Shown here piece after piece: positions 59,401 to 64,000 of a stretch of DNA of 64,000 bases. Each line of letters begins with the position of its first letter. Position 1 is the first letter of the stretch. The notes under the pieces were generated by a model. The model was given only the letters and a program-made list of their open reading frames with translations. It did no database searches and had not been told where the DNA came from. Source of the stretch: Chitinophaga varians (GTDB taxonomy: Bacteria; Bacteroidota; Bacteroidia; Chitinophagales; Chitinophagaceae). Location of the stretch: assembly GCF_014529945.1 (NCBI RefSeq), contig NZ_JACVFB010000010.1, positions 182,937-246,936 of the forward strand. Reading direction: 5' to 3'. A program made the translations under genes and the position numbers.

Positions 59401-61993
59401 TGAAGACAGGGATTGTTTCGATCCTTTGTTCTTTAACATTTCTCCGAAAGAAGCGGAGTCTATGAATCCGCATCAGCGGCTGGTTTTACAGGAAGGATGG
59501 AAAGCGCTGGAGGATGCGGGATACAATCCGCGTAGTCTCTCCGGTACGCAGACCGGCATCTATATCGGCGCAGAGCCTACGGGATATATCGGTGATTCTT
59601 TTACCGGATATTCAGACGCTATCATTGCGTCCCGGTTGTCTTACATGCTGAATCTGAACGGTCCTGCTTTTGTGGTGAATACCGGTTGCTCTTCTTCAGC
59701 GGTAGCGTTGCATCTGGCCTGCGAAAGTTTACGTAACAAAGAAACAGACCTGGCAGTGGCCGGAGGTGTTAATGCCTGCCTGGAGCAGCAGATGCTGGTC
59801 CGGCTGGATGAAATAGAAATGCTCTCTCCCGGTGGCCGCTGCTTTACGTTTGATCAGGCGGCAGACGGTACGATCATGTCTGAAGGAATCGGCATCGTGG
59901 TATTGAAACGGCTGGAAGACGCTGTGGCGGCAGGAGACAGGATATACGGCCTGATAGCAGGTTCGGGTGTCAACCAGGACGGCGCCAGCAACGGTATCAC
60001 TGCTCCTAATGGCGCTGCACAGGAAAAACTGATCGTTGATGTATACCGGAAATTCAATATTAATCCGGAGCAGATCAGTTATGTGGAGGCGCATGGCACC
60101 GGTACCCGCCTCGGCGATCCCGTGGAAACAAATGCGCTGGTACGGGCTTTCCGCCAGTTTACCGACAATAAAGCCTTCTGTGCTGTGGGCAGCGCCAAAT
60201 CGTATATCGGTCATACCGCCGCAGCCGCGGGCGTTATTGGGCTGATCAAAGTATTGTTGTCCATGCAGCACCGTCAGCTGCCTAAGCTGTTGAACTTTAC
60301 TTCCGTTAATCCTTTGATTGAATTCAACGCTTCTCCTTTCTATATCAATACAGCCGTTGTGGCATGGCCGTCTGTCAACAATGGCCCGCGCATGGCTGCT
60401 GTTAACTCCTTCGGCCACAGTGGTACCAATGTGCATCTGGTCGTTAAGGAATACCTGCCTGCTACTGATATCAGACGCTTACCACACGCCGGCACGCCGG
60501 TGATCATTTTACTCTCTGCCAGGACCAAAGAGCAGTTGCAGCAGAAAGCGACGGACTTGCTGCAGTTCCTCCTTGCGCAGCAGGAAAATGCCAACGGCGC
60601 CGTTCACCTTGTGGACCTGGCCTACACGTTACAGGTGGGAAGGGAAGCGATGGAAGAACGTATCGGCTTTATCGTTAGCTCAGCGACGAAACTGGCGGAG
60701 AAACTCCGGGCCTATATCAGGGGAGTGCCGGGCGTTGAAAATATATGGGTCGGCCAAACCCGCCGGAACAAAGACATTCAGACGCTGTTCGGCCAGGATA
60801 ACGACCTGCAGGAAATCGTGGAAAAATGGATGGCTGCTAATAAACTCTCCGGGCTGCTGGACTTATGGATCAAAGGACTTGAGCTGGACTGGCAGAAACT
60901 ATACCCGGCGCAGCAGCCGCAACGCGTTCACCTGCCGTCGTATCCTTTCGCAAAGGAACGTTACTGGCTGCATACGCCGAAAAGCCCGGCGGTTGCTATG
61001 TTGCCGGAAAACACTGCCACAATGCTCCATCCGCTGCTGCACCGCAATACCTCCGATCTGCGTCAGCAAAGTTATACTACCGGTTTCTCCGGAGAAGAGT
61101 TCTTCCTGCGTGATCATCAGGTAAACGGTAGGAAGGTATTGCCCGCCGTAGCTTACCTGGAAATGGCCAGGGCTGCCGTCATGGAGGCGGCACCATTACC
61201 TGCGGACGGATATATGCTGGAGCTGCGTAATACCCATTGGTTGCACCCTGTTATCATCACCGGGTACAGGCAGGTAACGATTGCGCTGTCGGAAGATGAG
61301 AACGGCAATATTGATTTTGATATCTGCAGCCAACAGGCGGAAGAAACGGAGACCGTGCATTGTCAGGGACAGGTTGTCATCCGCCGGCAGGCAGCACAGG
61401 CTACGCTTGATCTCCGGCAGCTGCAAACACAGATGCAGGGGGAACAGCTTTTACCGCATACTATTTACAACGCCTTCAGCAAAATGGGGATTGACTATGG
61501 TCCGGCCCATCAGGGAATTATAACGGTACACATGGGAGCGCGTCAGTTGCTGGCACACCTGCAACTGCCTGCCACCGCAGGGCAACAGGCATTGCTGCTG
61601 CATCCCGGCATGATGGACTGCGCTTTGCAGGCATGCATCGGGCTAATGGTTGATATGAATAACCTGCCATCCCGGCCACTGCTGCCGTTTGTACTGGAAT
61701 CGGTGAAAATTATGGCGCCCTGCACCAGTGAGATGTTCGTATGGGCCCGTTATGCGCAGGATATGCCGCCCGGAGCGAAGATCGTCAAGGTAGACATAGA
61801 CCTGTGCGATGCAAAGGGAAATATCTGCGTGCAGTTACATGGTTTCTCGTCACGCTACCTGGAGGATAAAAGCGATGCAGCCAGGCCCATAGCGGTAGAT
61901 GGTAAATCTTATGACGACGCTTTTTACAATAACGTGATTGATAAAATTCTGAATAGTGAAATGTCAGCAGAAGAAGCTGCGGAATTAAACTGA
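42089..61993 (+). CDS. trans-AT PKS with GNAT loading module, triple ECH module, KR and C-methylation modules, ending KS-DH
   Basis: A 6634-residue PKS without AT domains. Loading: adaptor/MT-like region (1-490), GNAT (497-689), ACP (Ser745). Module 1: KS (from 815, Cys978), three enoyl-CoA hydratase folds (about 1486-1690, 1708-1910, 1941-2181), ACP (Ser2244). Module 2: KS (from 2329, Cys2496), degenerate DH (from 2927), KR (from 3411, Tyr3556; no Asp after AGV, so perhaps A-type), ACP (Ser3715). Module 3: KS (Cys3963), inactive DH (the active-site His position is Ala), KR (Tyr5053), C-methyltransferase (about 5170-5530, EIGAGTGG), ACP (Ser5610). Module 4: KS (Cys5867), intact DH (His6343, Asp6510), then a short acidic docking helix. 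All four KS keep Cys-His-His. Predicted early chain: acetyl start, beta-branch, beta-hydroxyl, alpha-methyl-beta-hydroxyl, then an alkene completed with the KR of the next protein. Confidence 0.96.
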   Translation: MLKLLKFCCHGYVAVPIIEACAKQGLFALLDENKFSRRTALMKELHAQEGYFSVALQALESLGWLEKNDKDAYRLTSRVGKNLSDQDLTAFYAVPPKALLQQQPYARQLAEKIEKLLLKKQDAPTMTEELQQGALVALLMAALLYRDTPEGEEDSFAALIGGLDKKLVTALGKLFTQERWVTPDKSRLTPEGRYMLQAGPWERLAACHTMLRHMSGMLFGDGSPIPGLKEAVEFINRDIKADTDKTEEGVLPDFRHEITTVFNQLPIEKQPRAIVMDGVSPAVIADIIHLDTWRGRQLNTHPLMLICINGDNATTLPDGMNYHTISADIHQPHEIREALNAYGLAADGDVCYIHAFSHRRVGVDVKQEVNEAVTPLVAGQPEYYIGRDSQLLHARTVLSYWRQHLQNWAGSIGKSPLLILASHPLPVHKAGEYLDRSESFYLDTIRGLTQQQLISAEAFLILAANAGLFNQYQVKRYPRLSAFCVESLHHLAKRDYQIRFATEHDVESLIQLESLCWAEQLRTSRAQLLARVQQYPQGQFVLEKEGQVLGVIYSQRIANDAALENYHAGNVHELHDPGGAIIQLIAVNIHPDSQQFGYGDQLLEFMLQRCSLVPGIVRVVAVSLCKKYDAAAGLSMEQYIRLKDNRQDPILAFHDAHGASIVKPMANYRPLDYANQGYGVLVMYDILNRVGQSGRSHTVTPPAKEKTMFSQADLRQFLQEKVAALLDIDVSAEFDRPVMEMGLNSVDLMALQKQIERKYQLELQPGFFFEYNNLDKVMAYLSAELAAANDTAAGDAVTDRLPAAAATADDIPDTDIAIIGISCKLPGGIESADDLWRVLASGECMISRYPQERGEWPAEADYPGIGQGGFLHHADAFDAAFFRMSPKEAQITDPQQRMLLQLAWGCLEDAAIVPATLKGTDTGVFIGASNCDYSRLMQAAGMAPQAHHAIGGSLAVLANRLSYFFDFNGPSLTIDTACSASLVALHTALRSLHAAECSTALVGGVNFICHPELSIAYQQAGMLAPDARCKVFDATANGYVRAEGAVMLLLKPLRQAMADGNHIHAVIKGSAVNHGGLGGGLTVPNPQKQSELYTAAWKNAGIRPQQLSYIEAHGTGTSLGDPIEIQGIKTAYYKSVPADWAGACAIGSVKSNLGHLESAAGITGLLKVVLAMQHRQLPASINYQTLNPKIHLQDTGFHIQHQPAPWKTPYPLLAGVSSFGSGGANAHVVVQELLEAAPENISLRENLFVLSAFSKERLQDYAAKVLEWMANGAGSTDFTAALYSWQTGRTAMKHRLAIRVSDWQDLQQQLQQWLTGAPAIDIWTGTAGQPAADTLPLSGSPLAKMALQWVTGHEVAWSELYTTGIPRLISLPVYPFSKERHWIPVAPKAPTAVATVASSLLPATDKGPATPKQVRIPDAVGAGFVFQLPEIQKPTKISLMTPGALNIAAMQQRSGNRVAVILPDTALATGTPEEDTTAIQLFDHGNGVYVISISGPVLSGELVAQLRHALTFVQQLPAVKVLMLQGGRNSFLQGGRGSCNEAVKQQLYQAIVAFPHPVIAAMEGDAAGAGFLAGALCDFMICSLEGTYSYTDTAGGLFPTIQEELLFRERFGQAAAGDFLYHATASTGKELQRKGWSCPMVPAAEVISCAHQLASDLASRPAASLHLLKKHLGRHIAALTEKLTIVEAWKNESAPTGSIDPITSGSHLLKLSSAPAGILTIDLHFNTKKFTLKNLVAGLKEVITQVNQGTSCKAIVLYSNEAEFIPVSATATTAAEVRALTDLLLSSAVPVVTALEAGAGGIGWLISQYSDACIYNETAVYTLSGLLQIPQLAQSAAAIFSYTLGRYTSQEILMTGKTYTGRELQQLAPAAAIAGKGDVLAKAKALAASMTRLPSTVVRSWKRDRVNFFREKIQQQSAWPEKSETAAVLPAPGPVALRSAVIGATVHPAGILEVKMEDREAKNMFSDAFIDGIREVFAHIAANPVYKVVVLTGYDNYFASGGTKEMLLDIQDGKMKFTDAKIYHLAMECSIPVIAAMQGHGIGAGWSIGMFADIILFSEESHYVSPYMRYGFTPGAGANLIFPDKTGYDLARETLLTAVEYTGSRLRERGMQLPVLSRKKIHTAAFALAETIAQNSRESLVTLKQQLTAHLHRQLEENYALELAMHEQTFVGSSETLKEIENNFSDQQAAGETPVANSLPHTPSSAHLLAAIAAGLKTLLAQELHMEEAELDESRPFVELGLDSITGVTFIRKINEKYKTAINATKVYSYPNLAQFSLFVKEEAEKHGTLPADSMPEPQAPVDKPETVAPQNPRTASNTAAPAKHTTEAIAVIGMAGQFPEANDVEAFWQNIAAGKNCIREVPAGRWDMDKYYQPGSVAPGKTYSKWMGALDEYDLFDPLFFNISPSEAERMDPQQRLFLQTCWHAIEHAGYNASSLAGSKCGVFAGCGQGDYHLLSRELQISAQGFTGGDNSILAARISYFLNLQGPSLSIDTACSSSLVAIAHACDSLVLGKSDMALAGGVYIAAGADMHIKTAQMGMLSPDGRCYTFDQRANGFVPGEGVGVVLLKRLEDAARDQDNILGVIRGWGTNQDGKTNGITAPNAEAQTLLQQDIYDKYKIDPAAVQLVEAHGTGTKLGDPIEVEALVKSFTKYTSEKAYCALGSVKSNIGHCLMAAGVAGVIKLLMALKYKQLPPAVNFEKLNEHISLDNSPFYVNTTLKAWELPKTAIRTAAISSFGFSGTNAHLVIAEHPALPETTVSAHSGGSGYIFPLSARTAAQLTQKVKDLLDYIHREKPTDPAAIAYTLQTGREAMEERLSVVAHTVSELTGKLQAYADGQQYIDQVFKGTKERAANILTPEVPEKWMQQQELADLASLWVKGHELDWGQLMGPVRPRKVSLPGYPFAKERYWAEAEADIADAAGAGPVLHPLLHRNTSVLHQQSYSTVFSGSENFLTHYPGNGPKSLPALLSLEMALAAVDQALPATAGMVELRNIIWAAPMAVTPQTTFSISLYENNNGFIDYEISSKAVQQEIIHSQGQVRMIPAPMRERVAVTQLMGQMKKGNSIISHQEIKEIYLGDNQVLACLKLTDHTVASQQGFILSPAVMEHIVRTADALRSHPRSGMPLSVQEVQITGACMSEMFILARLQEDCHPADETLRTDVELYDTAGNVCVQLKTLSLGSIQTAASVPSAETTAAQTHFFREYWREQSTYTDTAAAPGDLQMIIFTDKALRKQAAPALSQVVWVQQADSYLQATPQLYQCRPDRPEDISTILQQVATAQKKPLHIICTWAAALGEAGVHRLFDLLKAVKTAAVAVRRVTLLGCYHPAEADTCWDYAWIGFERSLKLTLPNVEVSILYTDTVAGISQQLRETTWPLRGIWWHTAGKKYLLSLESAAPDNRMQEAVLKQRGSYLITGGCGSLGLQFARYLAENYQANLLLVGRRPVNAAIEAQVRALKDAGAGEVYYHSADVGNRDALLTLQATLPFNLSGIIHAAGVEAAEPFYNRSTAAINQVLRPKTSGSVWLNEIFDQPSLDFICYFSSVAAFVGDFGSCDYAVASRFQMAYARHREQKGDHYKTTVINWPLWKEGGMTAGDAQQTAFYLKSSGQEPLQTTEGLSLWHDIMRSAATQTLVMLGVPHRIEQTLHRLYQPFAPVPENMPVPSTTGKGWKPGYEGLSLKECIAADLKRQVATLTKINQQQLQDNRNLTDYGFDSIGLSRLAKMLTDHFGVEVTPAIFFSATTIGKLSDYLIREHATPLEAFYRIAVTDNKQVSAAPKPAALRPLASRIQPALPAIRHQEPVAVIGMSGRFPQAENVQQFWDILATGKDAITEIPASRWDWRQYFTAPGDTNNRITTNKGGFIHGVDEFDPLFFEISPREAEQMDPAERLLLMEAYRAIEDARISPQDLRGQNVGVFVGMEEGQYDLLTGQQGITTSGNAMISSRLSYFLDLHGPAIATNTACSSGLVVLHQAVASLRQGECKAAMVAGISLLLSPESYVMMSNAGMLSEDGRCHTFSKHAGGIGVGESIVVLLLKPLSAAIADGDAIHGVIRASGINFDGKTNGVTAPNGDRQAELIERMYTDNQIDTRNLSYIVTHGTGTKLGDPVEINALVKAFKKLQGDNAMQAHCALTSCKSNVGHTLAASGLVSVVNLLKAMQHRQIPASLHCGVENDYISWHNSPFFINKETRTWKRIHDKPYMGAVSAFGRSGTNAHVVIEEYQRPVENTTVPSTKPGEKVMVLLSARTAEQLRQRVADVYRLVGAAPAIDLPALAYSLQVCREEFEVRFGLLTNSVEDLTTKLKAYLDGREDIEDTCQGKIKRNSEDMSIINDDDDMKEAIDKWIARRKLSKLLELWVKGLVIDWKKFYGDDTLQRIALPVYPFAKDRYWITATHQRSAAGVDLLHPLVHRNTADLLQQRYQSTFRGYEHFLGDATAVGHKIIPAGVYLEMARAAVQLALPVAGNNVVITLYDAVWEQPALISGAQNISIVLSADNDAQLSYEIGGDDQEVFFRGKASFGENPQVAALDIAALTAQLEADTANPDQMLYKGHQQLLLKLPSTIAGEYAQCLLHPEVMQRVLMACDVLAASLTPISVASLTVMSACAGELYAWIRCASGTQPGSGSVVLDIDLCDASGNVAVIITGLAFGAPVAHPLTTADHEWDHVSYLSRWEEEAVLQQPELVAGENILVVCCGGNALLEEAIRQYHRHASVTFIRVADKTAQLSELEWQCGIADADGFRTCLGHTENIDTLYFLSLPEQPSAAMQPETLVQEQESNEIQLLRLVKSLKQFHKMKDRVETYILTLDTQTIHGLPNSFTGAGITGLAYSLAQGNYQFRVRNLDLSSTDITTREGCRNVLEAVHHEPPADRGEVFKLFSGKRYRQTLFRLHPDTTATSAIRTGGVYLIVGGSGTIGKVITRHLIEKHDAEVVWMGRSEEASTQVQTALQQFTAYPGKLRYIQADVTDLPAMQQAVGKMKEYHPVLHGAVFAGMVFEFENSLDQTTEAAFRAIFDLKAHGSRIFYEALKQEPLDFMCYFSSGQAYAFSGAARLSAYASGITYADSLVQAIRRQAAFPVGIINWGFWKSSLGSVADNKDNFDALEDAQGYDCFARFVQQLRQGRVSQVLCMKASRHIESLMNCHPETGISLLGSKSAPAIPFPADAIDIPEEKIKDLLQDAATNELETWLMQLLYCEIDQLLKAAGVTSPVQVADLPRLCNISAKYISWWNTCLDMLSRHGFLQWQEGIISDWQPVDTATIRKNWQAAREKYLADERHRSRVTLVSDCLEQLPSILQGKVAATDVIFPNSTMEKVEGVYKNNLLSDTFNEMIANAVVAYIQQRLETDPAARLKILEIGAGTGGTSAIVFARLKPFRQSIEQYTYTDLSRAFFFHAEKNYVPDHPYIQCRRLDIEQPVAGQGIEVGTYDLVIATNVLHATRDIRSTLRHAKALLHQHGHLLLNELSTKTAFSHLTFGLLDGWWLFADAELRMPGSPGLYPATWNRVLQEEGFPSVLFPAPEMHVLGQQIMLAQSDGMIEQKLSVKQVNQRTPVIPAVAKEKQVQRPAMKPAVTAPLQDVSAYIRTGILNSLSATLKIPADSIDPDIAFSDYGIDSILGVSFINQINTSLTITLNTAVIFEHSSVNRLCKHIAGAYQIQMMAGMEKQPEQPVAARETTATVAYEGPADSRVNVLPRHRFTFRAGTSGNSTAAKAVDIAVIGISGVFPKAANIHEFWNNLITGTDGVDELPPHYLDQRHFFSARKQPGKTRCKWGGIIEDRDCFDPLFFNISPKEAESMNPHQRLVLQEGWKALEDAGYNPRSLSGTQTGIYIGAEPTGYIGDSFTGYSDAIIASRLSYMLNLNGPAFVVNTGCSSSAVALHLACESLRNKETDLAVAGGVNACLEQQMLVRLDEIEMLSPGGRCFTFDQAADGTIMSEGIGIVVLKRLEDAVAAGDRIYGLIAGSGVNQDGASNGITAPNGAAQEKLIVDVYRKFNINPEQISYVEAHGTGTRLGDPVETNALVRAFRQFTDNKAFCAVGSAKSYIGHTAAAAGVIGLIKVLLSMQHRQLPKLLNFTSVNPLIEFNASPFYINTAVVAWPSVNNGPRMAAVNSFGHSGTNVHLVVKEYLPATDIRRLPHAGTPVIILLSARTKEQLQQKATDLLQFLLAQQENANGAVHLVDLAYTLQVGREAMEERIGFIVSSATKLAEKLRAYIRGVPGVENIWVGQTRRNKDIQTLFGQDNDLQEIVEKWMAANKLSGLLDLWIKGLELDWQKLYPAQQPQRVHLPSYPFAKERYWLHTPKSPAVAMLPENTATMLHPLLHRNTSDLRQQSYTTGFSGEEFFLRDHQVNGRKVLPAVAYLEMARAAVMEAAPLPADGYMLELRNTHWLHPVIITGYRQVTIALSEDENGNIDFDICSQQAEETETVHCQGQVVIRRQAAQATLDLRQLQTQMQGEQLLPHTIYNAFSKMGIDYGPAHQGIITVHMGARQLLAHLQLPATAGQQALLLHPGMMDCALQACIGLMVDMNNLPSRPLLPFVLESVKIMAPCTSEMFVWARYAQDMPPGAKIVKVDIDLCDAKGNICVQLHGFSSRYLEDKSDAARPIAVDGKSYDDAFYNNVIDKILNSEMSAEEAAELN
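46545..48630 (+). other. Domain set: three tandem enoyl-CoA hydratase (crotonase) folds
   Basis: Three consecutive crotonase-like units in module 1 of the 42089 PKS. The third (about 47910-48630) resembles the decarboxylating ECH2 enzymes of beta-branching cassettes: NYFASGGTKEMLLDIQDGK, AAMQGHGIGAGWSIGMFADI, RYGFTPGAGAN. The first (46545-47160) keeps FPHPVIAAMEGDAAGAGFLAG but lacks most catalytic-loop features. The second (47210-47820) is the most divergent. Dual ECH folds are known in PedI-like modules; three in a row is unusual. Confidence 0.75.
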
Positions 61994-62130
61994 CTTGTAA
62001 AAGGCTGCTACAGCGGATACCGGTTGTGAAAACAAACTTATACACATGAAATCAGCGTTAGTAAAAATATATCAGGATATTTTCAACAGAAAGCTTTCCC
62101 GTCAGGAAGCACTGGAAAAGATCAGGGCCG
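61920..62130 (+). other. Docking interface joining a split KS-DH // KR-ACP module
   Basis: The 42089 protein ends with a helix-like acidic tail (YNNVIDKILNSEMSAEEA). The next protein opens with a basic/helical segment (ALVKIYQDIFNRKLSRQEALEKI). The first protein stops after a DH and the second starts with KR-ACP, so the two tails probably hold one module together, in the manner of the dehydratase-docking pairs known from trans-AT PKSs. The 52-bp gap contains no promoter that I can recognise. Confidence 0.55.
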
Positions 62131-64000
62131 TAAAGCAGCAGGAGTCTGCTGCTGAAGGGATGCTCCTGGCACATCCGGTATGGGAGCCGGCCTTAACGGC
62201 TGTGTCGCCGGTAGCGTCGTTACCATCCTACCAGCAACATTACGTATTGCTGTGTGAGATGCCGGCAGCCCAGGAACAGGAACTCAGGGCCCTGCTGCCG
62301 CAAAGCCATGTGCAGGCATTGTCTGCCGGTGAAACATCGGCTGTTGCCACGCAGTATGACGTATATGCGTTGGCGTGCTTTGAGCTAATCCGCAATATCC
62401 TGAACAGCAAACCTACGGGGAAAATACTCCTACAGCTGGTAGTAGCCGGCGGAGAAGTACCGTCTTTACCGGCAGGGATTGCCGGATTGCTGAAAACAGC
62501 TGCCCTGGAAAATCCGCTGCTGACAGGCCAGGTCCTTATGACGGAACTACAGCTCACAGCCGCCGCACTGGTGTTGCAGTTGCAGGAAAGCAGCTCCCGC
62601 CCGCAGGACACTGCTGTTAAATATGAAGACGGTATCCGTTATACGCAACACTGGAAGGAACTGACGCCGGAACACCTGCCGGCAGTGCCTTTCAAAGATC
62701 AGGGCGTATACCTGATCACCGGCGGACTGGGCGGACTGGGACTTGTATTTGCCAAAGAAATACTGCGGCAGACCACCCGCTCCCGCATTATTTTAACCGG
62801 CCGCGCGACCTTAACGCCTGCCAAAAAATCGATACTGGATGCGTTACCGGTGCTGGATCAACAGGTGGAATACCGGCAGCTGAATATCTCCGACAGGGAG
62901 GAAGTAAAGCGGCTCATAGCCGACATCAGCACGGTAGACAAACCACTGAATGGGATACTCCACTGCGCCGGTATGATCGCAGATAATTTTATTATAAAGA
63001 AATCAGGCGATGAATTCACCCATGTGCTGTCTCCTAAAGTAACAGGGACCGTGAACCTGGATGAAGCCACCAGTGATACCGACCTGGATTTCCTGGTGCT
63101 CTTTTCTTCTGTGACCTCGCTCATGGGCAATGTTGGTCAGGGCGACTATGCTGCTGCCAATGGTTTCATGGACCAGTTTGCCGCTTATCGGAACCAGCAG
63201 GTAACGGCAGGCCGGCGGCGTGGACACACCCTGTCCGTCAACTGGCCGCTGTGGCAGGATGGAGGGATGCAGATCGGAACAGAGGGCCGGGAGATATTAC
63301 GCCATACCTTCGGCATGCAGCCGATGGCCGCCAGTACAGGGATGTACGCATTTTACCACAGCCTGGAACAGGGATACAGTCAGACGCTGGTGATGGAAGG
63401 CAATCTGGCGCAGATGCGCAAAACATTGCTGGAAGACCACCCTGCGCCTCAATACACTATACCTGCTGCCTTACCGGCGGCAGTAACACCACCTGCAGGA
63501 AATCCGGAAGAAAAAACAATAGCCTACCTGTGCATGCAATTTGCCGCGGTGTTAAAACTGGCCCCGCATAAGATTGATCCGCAGGCGCCCCTGGAAAAAT
63601 ATGGCATCGACTCTATTCTGGCCATGAGCCTGACAGCCGAGCTTGAAAAGACTTTCGGCACCTTGCCGAAAACACTTTTCTTCGAATACCAGACGGTACA
63701 GGAGTTGGCAGCATACTTTATGGCTTCGCATACGGCCCGGCTTTCCCAAAGCCTTGCCGCCGGAGAACCGCAGCAGCAGATAACAACAGCGTCGCAACCA
63801 GGGAATGTTGTGCCTGCAACTTCCGGTCGCAGGAAAGGGAGAAACGCATTCAAAGCCGCCGCGCATCCTTTCCATAACGAACCCATTGCCATCATCGGTC
63901 TGAGTGGCCGCTACCCGCAGTCAGCCGATATCGACGCCTACTGGCGCAATCTGCGCGATGGTAAAGACTGTATCACGGAAGTGCCGTCTTCCAGGTGGGA
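62046..64000 (+). CDS. trans-AT PKS, 5' part: docking-KR-ACP-KS..., truncated at window end
   Basis: An ATG at 62046 opens a frame that runs off the window after 651 codons. Residues 1-32 form the docking helix. Residues 40-215 form the structural (non-catalytic) half of the KR region. The KR catalytic part starts near 220 (GVYLITGGLGGLGL) with Tyr368 in GDYAAAN; AGMIADNF has the Asp associated with B-type reductases. An ACP follows with Ser523 (YGIDSILAM) and the N-terminal end of a KS begins near 612 (PIAIIGLSGRYP). The KR and ACP complete the KS-DH module of the upstream protein, giving an alpha,beta-alkene, and the KS starts a further module. There is no AT domain, as in the rest of the operon. 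Confidence 0.95.
   Translation, partial: MKSALVKIYQDIFNRKLSRQEALEKIRAVKQQESAAEGMLLAHPVWEPALTAVSPVASLPSYQQHYVLLCEMPAAQEQELRALLPQSHVQALSAGETSAVATQYDVYALACFELIRNILNSKPTGKILLQLVVAGGEVPSLPAGIAGLLKTAALENPLLTGQVLMTELQLTAAALVLQLQESSSRPQDTAVKYEDGIRYTQHWKELTPEHLPAVPFKDQGVYLITGGLGGLGLVFAKEILRQTTRSRIILTGRATLTPAKKSILDALPVLDQQVEYRQLNISDREEVKRLIADISTVDKPLNGILHCAGMIADNFIIKKSGDEFTHVLSPKVTGTVNLDEATSDTDLDFLVLFSSVTSLMGNVGQGDYAAANGFMDQFAAYRNQQVTAGRRRGHTLSVNWPLWQDGGMQIGTEGREILRHTFGMQPMAASTGMYAFYHSLEQGYSQTLVMEGNLAQMRKTLLEDHPAPQYTIPAALPAAVTPPAGNPEEKTIAYLCMQFAAVLKLAPHKIDPQAPLEKYGIDSILAMSLTAELEKTFGTLPKTLFFEYQTVQELAAYFMASHTARLSQSLAAGEPQQQITTASQPGNVVPATSGRRKGRNAFKAAAHPFHNEPIAIIGLSGRYPQSADIDAYWRNLRDGKDCITEVPSSRW

Noticed and set aside
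1..64000. tRNA, rRNA, CRISPR arrays, insertion sequences or integration sites
   Set aside because: None was recognised; apparent repeats are NRPS/PKS module homology or the short leader repeats listed above.

Overview
The window is a natural-product gene region from what looks like a member of the Bacteroidota, most likely a Chitinophaga-type soil bacterium. The reasons are a UpxY-like NusG paralogue, a COG1033-type RND permease paired with a LolA-like lipoprotein-sorting protein, a DUF4386 membrane protein, mostly absent Shine-Dalgarno sequences, and a TTTG/TAnnTTTG-style promoter. All recognisable genes lie on the plus strand. I see no rRNA, tRNA, insertion sequence or CRISPR array.

Region 1 (1-17513) is the 3' end of a nonribosomal peptide synthetase (NRPS) locus. 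It holds the last module of a truncated NRPS, a 4591-residue four-module NRPS ending in a thioesterase, and a SyrP-like Fe(II)/2-oxoglutarate hydroxylase, closed by a clear intrinsic terminator. Specificity residues read by eye give X-Asp-(Gly?)-Asp-Thr, with the Thr code an exact textbook match. With the putative Asp beta-hydroxylase this suggests a metal-binding, beta-hydroxyaspartate-containing peptide.

Region 2 (17514-19449) is a gene-poor stretch. It has a candidate Bacteroidota promoter and a roughly 630-nt untranslated leader with small hairpins and short repeats, then a specialised NusG (UpxY/LoaP class), presumably a processive antiterminator for the very long operon that follows.

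Region 3 (19450-64000) is a trans-acyltransferase (trans-AT) polyketide synthase (PKS) operon; no module contains an AT domain. Biosynthetic order appears to differ from gene order. The loading module (adaptor/MT-like, GNAT, ACP) begins the 6634-residue protein at 42089, which continues KS-(three enoyl-CoA-hydratase folds)-ACP, KS-DH*-KR-ACP, KS-DH*-KR-cMT-ACP, KS-DH. The last module is completed by KR-ACP on the next protein (62046, cut by the window edge). The likely late steps are encoded upstream: 19450 (ACP, MprF-like domain, tryptophanase-like PLP lyase, KS-DH-KR-ACP, KS-DH*), a class III aminotransferase (29936), and ACP-KS0-ACP-TE (31696). Between the PKS blocks sit an RND permease, a DUF4386 protein, a LolA-like protein, a GMC-type flavoenzyme and a START-domain protein, an apparent set for modifying and moving a hydrophobic product.

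The most notable item is the MprF-like plus tryptophanase/tyrosine phenol-lyase-like pair inside the PKS at 19873-22180. It recalls the DUF-SH (cysteine lyase) didomain that installs sulfur in leinamycin-family polyketides, which to my knowledge is described mainly from actinomycetes. With the aminotransferase, beta-branching domains and C-methylation, it predicts a sulfur- and nitrogen-bearing, beta-branched polyketide from a Bacteroidota host. The trans-AT and the HMG-synthase cassette these modules need are not in the window.
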